Source: a virus. Taken from it: a stretch of DNA of 64,000 bases. Under the pieces are notes generated by a model. It was given only the letters and a program-made list of their open reading frames with translations. It had not been told where the DNA came from and searched no databases. The DNA lies in IMG/VR virus record IMGVR_UViG_3300026320_000001, positions 62,001-126,000 of that record; one strand, 5' to 3'. The translations under genes were made by a program, and so were the position numbers. Shown one piece after another: positions 59,425-64,000 of the stretch; within the stretch, counting starts at the first letter, position 1, and every line of letters begins with the position of its first letter.

Positions 59425-61233
59425 TTAAACTACCATAATACTATTGAGAAATTCTTCATCAGTATTTCCGGTTTCTTTTAATAAATCGTTATCTAAAAAT
59501 CCAACGAAATAATTTGCATATGAAACACAAGTATAACGGTCTTTTCTTGCTCCATCAGGTTCTTTTAATTTAATGTATCCTGCTTCTAATTTCATAGAAA
59601 GATTGACACACTCATTAATAAACAAACTTGTTTGAATATATGGATGAAGAAAGAATGCTTTTATAGTTATATCATCATTATCTATTATTTTTTTATAAGT
59701 TTTCATTAAATATCCATCTGCAACTGTTTCTTCAACTAAAAATGAAAACATTTTTTTCTTTAATTTATCTCTAAATGCCACAGCAATTTCAGAATTTAAT
59801 TTTGCAGATGCAGAAATTGGAAATATATTTTCTTTAGCATTAATAGCCAAAGTACGTCTTGATAATTCTTCATAAACATCATCAGAAATTCCAATATGTT
59901 TCATAACTGTCATTGCTTCGTATTCAATATTTCTTTCATCATCTTTTGTTATATTGCCTAATTGGTCAAAAATACTTATACCAGCGTTTGCTATATCAAG
60001 CACAATATAATCAGCATTAAAATCAAAATAAATTTGTTTCAATCTCAATGTTTGAAAAACAGTATTTTTTCCAGAATGACTTTCCATATAATATAATTCT
60101 CTGTGATACCCAACACTCGTTGGTAAAAGTCTAATGCAAGAAATAATTGTTAAGTCATTACTTCTTCCCGCACGAGTAGCAACATCACAAGATATTAAAC
60201 GGATTTCTCCTTCAATTCTTTGGATGTCAAATGGATTTTCTTTCTTATTATATTCATCTTTTCTTTGAGGATAAAATGCTTTCTTTATATCTCTATTTTT
60301 TGCAAACATTGACATTTTAAAATAAGCATCTCCAGCTTCACCAGCAGGTATATTAAGATATTCTAATTGAAATGGAATTTCTTCCATTGTTTCTTTATCA
60401 TTTTCAACCTGTTTTACTGTTTTTATTCTGTGATGAATAGCAGTTAAATAATCTGTGACAAAAAAACCAGAATCTTTTCCAGATAACATTTGTTTTATTG
60501 TAATCAATGCTTCTTTATACCACCATCCAGAAACAAAGTGTGCAGATGTAATGTGCATTTCTTTTGCTTCTTCGGGAGGAATAATATGATATTCAATATT
60601 TTGATTATATGGTGTTGGTCTAACATAAGCAAATGGTTTGATGATACTATCTAAAATATCCTTATCTACCAATCTACTTTCTTCTACTATAATAAATGTT
60701 GCTCTGTGACCCCTCGCACTTTCTTTACTTGCCACAACTACAATATTACTTCCATTATGAAATATTACTTCATGTTTATTTTGTCCAGATGTAATACTTA
60801 AAATTTCTCTTGCTATATTTGGATAATTATTATTTAAACTTTGTATTTTTTCGCCTATAATAATACCAGCTTGTGCCATAGTGGAAGAAACAATAACAAC
60901 TGTGCTTCCGGGATATAGTACACAACGAACTATCGCATAAAGTCCAATTAACCAACTTTTTCCAATACTTCTTGATGCAACAGTAAAAAATTTATCTTTT
61001 ATTCCCATTGCCCATATCCAGACAATTTGAAATGGATATAATTTTACACCAAAATAATGTTCTACAAAACGATGAGTATTGAGTCTATAAAAAGTAACCC
61101 AAGATTTTAATCTATCTTTTCTTTCTTGTGTTAATTCTTTTTCTTTTTTCATAACTCTTGGTTTTTGAAATAAGTTTTTACTTCTTGTATTTTTAAAATA
61201 TTCTTGAGAATAATTTTTTATTTTTCCCACCAT
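59425..61233 (-). CDS. terL: Terminase large subunit
   Basis: 602 residues. ATPase domain with a Walker A-like SRSIGKSW (87-94) and Walker B IIVEES (181-186), then the RNase H-like nuclease domain (RLISCDVA with Asp350, DYIVLDIANAGISIFDQL). It powers DNA into the prohead and cuts the concatemer. Follows the putative small subunit by 2 bp. Confidence 0.92.
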   Translation of the reverse strand: MVGKIKNYSQEYFKNTRSKNLFQKPRVMKKEKELTQERKDRLKSWVTFYRLNTHRFVEHYFGVKLYPFQIVWIWAMGIKDKFFTVASRSIGKSWLIGLYAIVRCVLYPGSTVVIVSSTMAQAGIIIGEKIQSLNNNYPNIAREILSITSGQNKHEVIFHNGSNIVVVASKESARGHRATFIIVEESRLVDKDILDSIIKPFAYVRPTPYNQNIEYHIIPPEEAKEMHITSAHFVSGWWYKEALITIKQMLSGKDSGFFVTDYLTAIHHRIKTVKQVENDKETMEEIPFQLEYLNIPAGEAGDAYFKMSMFAKNRDIKKAFYPQRKDEYNKKENPFDIQRIEGEIRLISCDVATRAGRSNDLTIISCIRLLPTSVGYHRELYYMESHSGKNTVFQTLRLKQIYFDFNADYIVLDIANAGISIFDQLGNITKDDERNIEYEAMTVMKHIGISDDVYEELSRRTLAINAKENIFPISASAKLNSEIAVAFRDKLKKKMFSFLVEETVADGYLMKTYKKIIDNDDITIKAFFLHPYIQTSLFINECVNLSMKLEAGYIKLKEPDGARKDRYTCVSYANYFVGFLDNDLLKETGNTDEEFLNSIMVV

Positions 61234-61235
61234 AA

Positions 61236-62189
61236 TTATTTTTCGCTTTCATTTTCAGAATCATTTAATTCAATTTCTGTTTCATTATTTTCGCCTGATT
61301 TTATAACAAAATCTCTTGAACGAGTAATAAAATTTTTTATAGGTCTAACAATAAAATTTTCAAAATATTCATTTATATTGTCAACGTCTTTAAATAATTC
61401 TCTATTTTCATTCCACCATTCGGCTGGTTCTTTTTGTTCAATATCTTTTATCCAAACTCCGAATGCTTCTTGATTTTTTCCAGAAGATGCAACATTTTGT
61501 TTGGCAGGGTCTAATGCCGCTGTTTTCAAAATCTCTTGCAATTGTTTTTGTAATTTAGAAACATCTAAATTTTGAACTCTCTTATTTCTAATTGCTAATT
61601 GGGTAAAACATATCTCCCTAATCATAACAATATCTGAATTTCCACCAATTGAATTATCTTCTTTCCATCTTGCTAATTCTTTTTCTAAATATTCATAATC
61701 TTCAAAACTTAAACCTTCGCCCCAAAAATCATTTAAATATTCTTGAAAATCTTCAGATTCATTAGAAATTTCATCGTTATTAATATTTTTAGTAAATCCA
61801 TTATATTCATATTTTCCTGATAATGAAGGATTTAATTTTAATTGTTTTCCTAAATGTGATTTATATAATGAAAATAAATTTTTACTCAATACTTTATCAC
61901 CCAATGTTTCCATATGTAACTCTAAAGAATCTATAACAGATTCCATATATGCAACATCAACAATTTGACATGTTTTATGGATTGCTTCTTTTAAATCCAT
62001 ATAACTATTTTTTAAACAACCTTCAAATATTTCTGAAATACAAAGTTTACAGATAGACATAAAATTATTTGAATCTATATCTAAATTGACAGCAGAATAA
62101 AATTCTGTTGATTTTTTGATTTTCATACACTTGCGGCAATAGACTCCATCAACTTCAGTTATAAGTCTTTTGCTTTTTAGTCTTGCCAT
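61236..62189 (-). CDS. Putative terminase small subunit with N-terminal zinc ribbon
   Basis: 317 residues directly ahead of terL. An N-terminal zinc ribbon (CRKCMKIK, then CKLCISEI) resembles zinc ribbons in several phage small terminases; the rest is helical and acidic (FEDYEYLEKELARWKEDN, MIREICFTQLAIRN). Position and size suggest DNA recognition for packaging. Family not certain. Confidence 0.6.
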   Translation of the reverse strand: MARLKSKRLITEVDGVYCRKCMKIKKSTEFYSAVNLDIDSNNFMSICKLCISEIFEGCLKNSYMDLKEAIHKTCQIVDVAYMESVIDSLELHMETLGDKVLSKNLFSLYKSHLGKQLKLNPSLSGKYEYNGFTKNINNDEISNESEDFQEYLNDFWGEGLSFEDYEYLEKELARWKEDNSIGGNSDIVMIREICFTQLAIRNKRVQNLDVSKLQKQLQEILKTAALDPAKQNVASSGKNQEAFGVWIKDIEQKEPAEWWNENRELFKDVDNINEYFENFIVRPIKNFITRSRDFVIKSGENNETEIELNDSENESEK

Positions 62190-62226
62190 TTTATATGACC
62201 TCCGAACTATTTCAGTTTAAAACAAA

Positions 62227-62248
62227 AAAGACTCTATAAAGAGTCTTT
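62227..62248 (-). terminator. Terminator after tRNA-Thr
   Basis: A 9-bp stem with ATAA loop (62227-62248) is followed on - by TTTTTTGTTTT. The core actctataaagagt recurs at 63184-63203. Confidence 0.85.
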
Positions 62249-62256
62249 CAATATAG

Positions 62257-62328
62257 AGCTACCAGCAGAAATTGAATCCACAAGACCTAATTACAAGTTA
62301 GGCATTTTACCAGTTAAATTATGGTAGC
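62257..62328 (-). tRNA. tRNA-Thr (anticodon UGU)
   Basis: A 72-nt cloverleaf: acceptor GCTACCA/TGGTAGC, anticodon stem CCTAA/TTAGG with loop CTTGTAA, anticodon TGT, and T arm GTGGA/TCTGC with two G-U pairs. CCA is not encoded. ACA codons are common in the phage genes, which this tRNA would read. It follows the HNH gene by 11 bp. Confidence 0.9.
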
Positions 62329-62339
62329 AAAAGAAAAAA

Positions 62340-62963
62340 TTATTTTTTTCTATTAGTTCTTCCATTTCCTTTATTTTTTGCTTTAAAAGTTGGAAGAAGA
62401 GCATCACAATTATTGCAAACATATCTAAGATTATTTGGAAAATTATTATTATGATTTCCGTCTATATGGTCAACAACAACGGGAATTTCAACATCATTCC
62501 AATTTTCTAATTCGCAAATTGAACATTTTTTATCAATATTTATTTTTCTAAAAAATCTTCTTGCTTCTTCGTCGTTCATTTCTCCAGCATTATATCTAGG
62601 TAAATTTTTTAAAAAACTATCTTTTTGATTTTTTTCAGCTTGACATTTTGTATTACAATATTTTCTATCACTTCTTCCATTTATTTTTTTACCACAATTT
62701 ATACAAAAAGAATCTTTTCTTCTTTGAATATAAATTTTTATGTTTTTATTAGAATAACTTGCTCCACAACTTTGAGAACAATAAGTATTAACTCTTTTTT
62801 CATAATCAATTGGTTTATTGCATTCTAAACATAATTTTGGATTATTTTCGTATTTATTTTTTGCTTTTAATCCATTTTCAATTGTTAAATTTCTTCCAAT
62901 TTTTAATTTATCATTTGCTCTTTTTCTGCTTGCTTTTGATTTATATCTTCCTGAACTTTTCAT
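62340..62963 (-). CDS. HNH endonuclease with zinc fingers
   Basis: 207 residues: a basic start, Cys pairs (CLEC, CSQSC, CINC, CNTKC), then an HNH core with CSIC, DHIDGNHNNNFPNNL and CNNC. It sits between two tRNA genes and could be a homing enzyme of that locus. ATG behind no strong ribosome binding site. Confidence 0.85.
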   Translation of the reverse strand: MKSSGRYKSKASRKRANDKLKIGRNLTIENGLKAKNKYENNPKLCLECNKPIDYEKRVNTYCSQSCGASYSNKNIKIYIQRRKDSFCINCGKKINGRSDRKYCNTKCQAEKNQKDSFLKNLPRYNAGEMNDEEARRFFRKINIDKKCSICELENWNDVEIPVVVDHIDGNHNNNFPNNLRYVCNNCDALLPTFKAKNKGNGRTNRKK

Positions 62964-63006
62964 TTTTTATTTTCCCATAATCCCACAAATATAATTAAAA
63001 AGAAAG

Positions 63007-63024
63007 AAGCCGGGGATTCGGCTT
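63007..63024 (-). terminator. Terminator after tRNA-Met
   Basis: A 6-bp GC-rich stem (AAGCCG/CGGCTT) with a 6-nt loop is followed on - by CTTTCTTTTT. Confidence 0.8.
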
Positions 63025-63063
63025 TTCGATTGGTTCATGACTTCCAATCTATCTATCTTTTAG

Positions 63064-63134
63064 TTGCGCGAGCAAGAATCGAACTTGCGGCAAGAGGTTA
63101 TGGGCCTCCTGTGTTACCACTACACCATCTCGCA
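63064..63134 (-). tRNA. tRNA-Met-like (anticodon CAU)
   Basis: A 71-nt cloverleaf: acceptor TGCGAGA/TCGCGCA with one A-G mismatch at pair 5-68, D arm with GTGGTAA, anticodon stem GGAGG/CCTCT, loop CCCATAA and T arm GCAAG/CTTGC. The base before the anticodon is C, not the usual U33. Elongator Met is likeliest; modification to Ile (AUA) is possible, and AUA codons are frequent here. Confidence 0.88.
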
Positions 63135-63144
63135 TCGTAAAAAC

Positions 63145-63173
63145 ATGTTATCATATAAACATGATTTTGTCAA
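63145..63173 (-). promoter_or_regulatory. Sigma70-type promoter of the tRNA-Met gene
   Basis: On - TTGACA (63173-63168), 17 bp, TAACAT (63150-63145). The tRNA starts 11 bp after the -10 box, so the 5' leader is only a few bases. Confidence 0.82.
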
Positions 63174-63183
63174 GAGGTTAAAA

Positions 63184-63203
63184 AGGACTCTATAAAGAGT
63201 CCT
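63184..63203 (-). terminator. Terminator below the exonuclease gene
   Basis: An 8-bp stem with ATAA loop, followed on - by TTTTAACC. It ends the unit coming from the right edge, before the tRNA promoter. The 87-bp stretch 63204-63290 is AT-rich and holds no gene. Confidence 0.75.
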
Positions 63204-63290
63204 CTCTAACAAATATATTTAATTTCCCCCATATTTATAATAAATAGAAACAATAAAAAATAAATTCTTAATAAATATAGAAAAATTTAT

Positions 63291-64000
63291 TTAATTTTTT
63301 AATAAATTTTCTTTTTTAAATTTAGACAAAATATTTTTTCCATATCTATGTAAAGAACCGCATTTATCACATCTCAAAGATTCATACATTCCTTGACCTG
63401 AAGGATATTTTCCTTCATTTGTAAATTCTGTTCCCAAACAATTAGGACATTGTTTTGTTTCCAAATTATTGTGTCTGGCAAGATTTGGGTGATTTGGAAT
63501 GAATCCCCTAAGTTTGTAATACAAAGTTTCTGTAGCTATAACATCACCCACATTATAAGAAAGCATCGTATTCAGGGACTTGTCATCCCCATTAGAACAG
63601 GCTATCCATAAAGGAAAACCATCATTATCAATTTTATTTCTAATACCTAATTTTTTATTTATTTCAGTTAATTTATTTGAAGTAAATCTGAAATTATTTC
63701 TAGCTACTTGTAAAGTATCTATGGTCAAATATTTTACTGGTTTTGCATACATCAAAAAATAATTATTTAAAGTTTTTCCATCATAATTAAGAAAATTATG
63801 TCCAATTATTATATCACATGAATTAACAAATTCAAATGCAGATAAAGAAATTCTTTCTGGATTTCTATTTATGGCTTCTTCTGATGTCAGAATATCTGAA
63901 TATATTTTATTTGAATTCAAATATTTTCCAGCCCAACTAAGAAGACATAAATCTTCTATCATTTGTTCTCCACCTAGATATTGTTCTCTCATTCCCCATG
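63291..64000 (-). CDS. DnaQ-like 3'-5' exonuclease, N-terminus cut by window edge
   Basis: The frame stays open past the ATG at 63992 to the window end (WGMREQ), matching the middle of RNase H-fold exonucleases (for example WGLYxQ), so the true start with its DxE metal motif lies outside. Visible: IIGHNFLNYDGKTLN, TIDTLQVARNNF, YNVGDVIATETLYYKL (third acidic block), and a C-terminal zinc ribbon (CPNC, CDKC). It may proofread for the DnaE-type polymerase or process nucleic acid (inference). Confidence 0.8.
   Translation of the reverse strand, partial: WGMREQYLGGEQMIEDLCLLSWAGKYLNSNKIYSDILTSEEAINRNPERISLSAFEFVNSCDIIIGHNFLNYDGKTLNNYFLMYAKPVKYLTIDTLQVARNNFRFTSNKLTEINKKLGIRNKIDNDGFPLWIACSNGDDKSLNTMLSYNVGDVIATETLYYKLRGFIPNHPNLARHNNLETKQCPNCLGTEFTNEGKYPSGQGMYESLRCDKCGSLHRYGKNILSKFKKENLLKN

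Noticed and set aside
1-64000. CRISPR array or retron
   Set aside because: No regularly spaced direct repeats and no reverse transcriptase or msr-msd-like structure were found.
1-64000. Insertion sequences or transposases
   Set aside because: No transposase frame or terminal inverted repeats with target duplications; mobile content is homing endonucleases and one intron.

Overview
The window is one contiguous stretch of an AT-rich (roughly 30% G+C by eye) tailed double-stranded DNA phage, or a prophage of one. Terminase, portal, capsid protease/scaffold, major capsid, tail tube, tape measure, distal tail and tail-hub proteins are all present. The Dit/hub arrangement with a long tape measure and no sheath or baseplate wedge genes indicates a siphovirus. 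Purine-rich ribosome binding sites, six host-type promoters (TTGACA, exactly 17 bp, TATAAT-like) and no visible phage RNA polymerase suggest use of the host housekeeping sigma factor. A B12-dependent ribonucleotide reductase and low G+C would fit a Bacillota host, but the host cannot be fixed from sequence alone.

Layout. Positions 1-25,000 are read on the + strand in about four transcription units: (i) 102-6,890, led by a WGR-PARP ADP-ribosyltransferase, then an HNH endonuclease, about ten small unknown genes, an HslV/proteasome-like protein and a dUTPase; (ii) 6,897-13,522, small genes, a PD-(D/E)XK-like protein and a DnaE-type replicative polymerase; (iii) 13,477-23,276, a deaminase, a membrane FtsH-like protease, a SprT-like metalloprotease, many small genes including a DUF2829/Tad2-like one, two adenine methyltransferases, a deoxynucleotidase and a dATP/dGTP diphosphohydrolase; (iv) 23,334-25,020, the class II ribonucleotide reductase. 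A strong bidirectional terminator at 24,991-25,020 separates this early/metabolic arm from the late arm.

Positions 25,024-64,000 are on the - strand. Read in the direction of transcription (high to low coordinate) the order is: a DnaQ-like exonuclease cut by the window edge, tRNA-Met, HNH endonuclease, tRNA-Thr, terminase small (putative) and large subunits, portal, minor structural genes, a GH25/phosphodiester-glycosidase lysin, a CYTH-domain protein, an intron-split structural gene, a free-standing EDxHD endonuclease, a protease-scaffold fusion, major capsid, connector candidates, tail tube, RusA, tyrosine recombinase, tape measure, Dit, tail hub, and receptor-binding/tail-fibre proteins.

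The most notable items are a phage PARP with an intact H-Y-E triad; a 284-nt group I intron whose splice sites can be assigned to the base; a CYTH (triphosphate tunnel) enzyme among virion genes; an N-terminal-nucleophile proteasome-like protein; an FtsH-like protease; a terminator/promoter composite behind dnaE; and six homing-type endonucleases, four of them with AP2 domains. Most small genes could not be assigned a function and are described only by what is visible.
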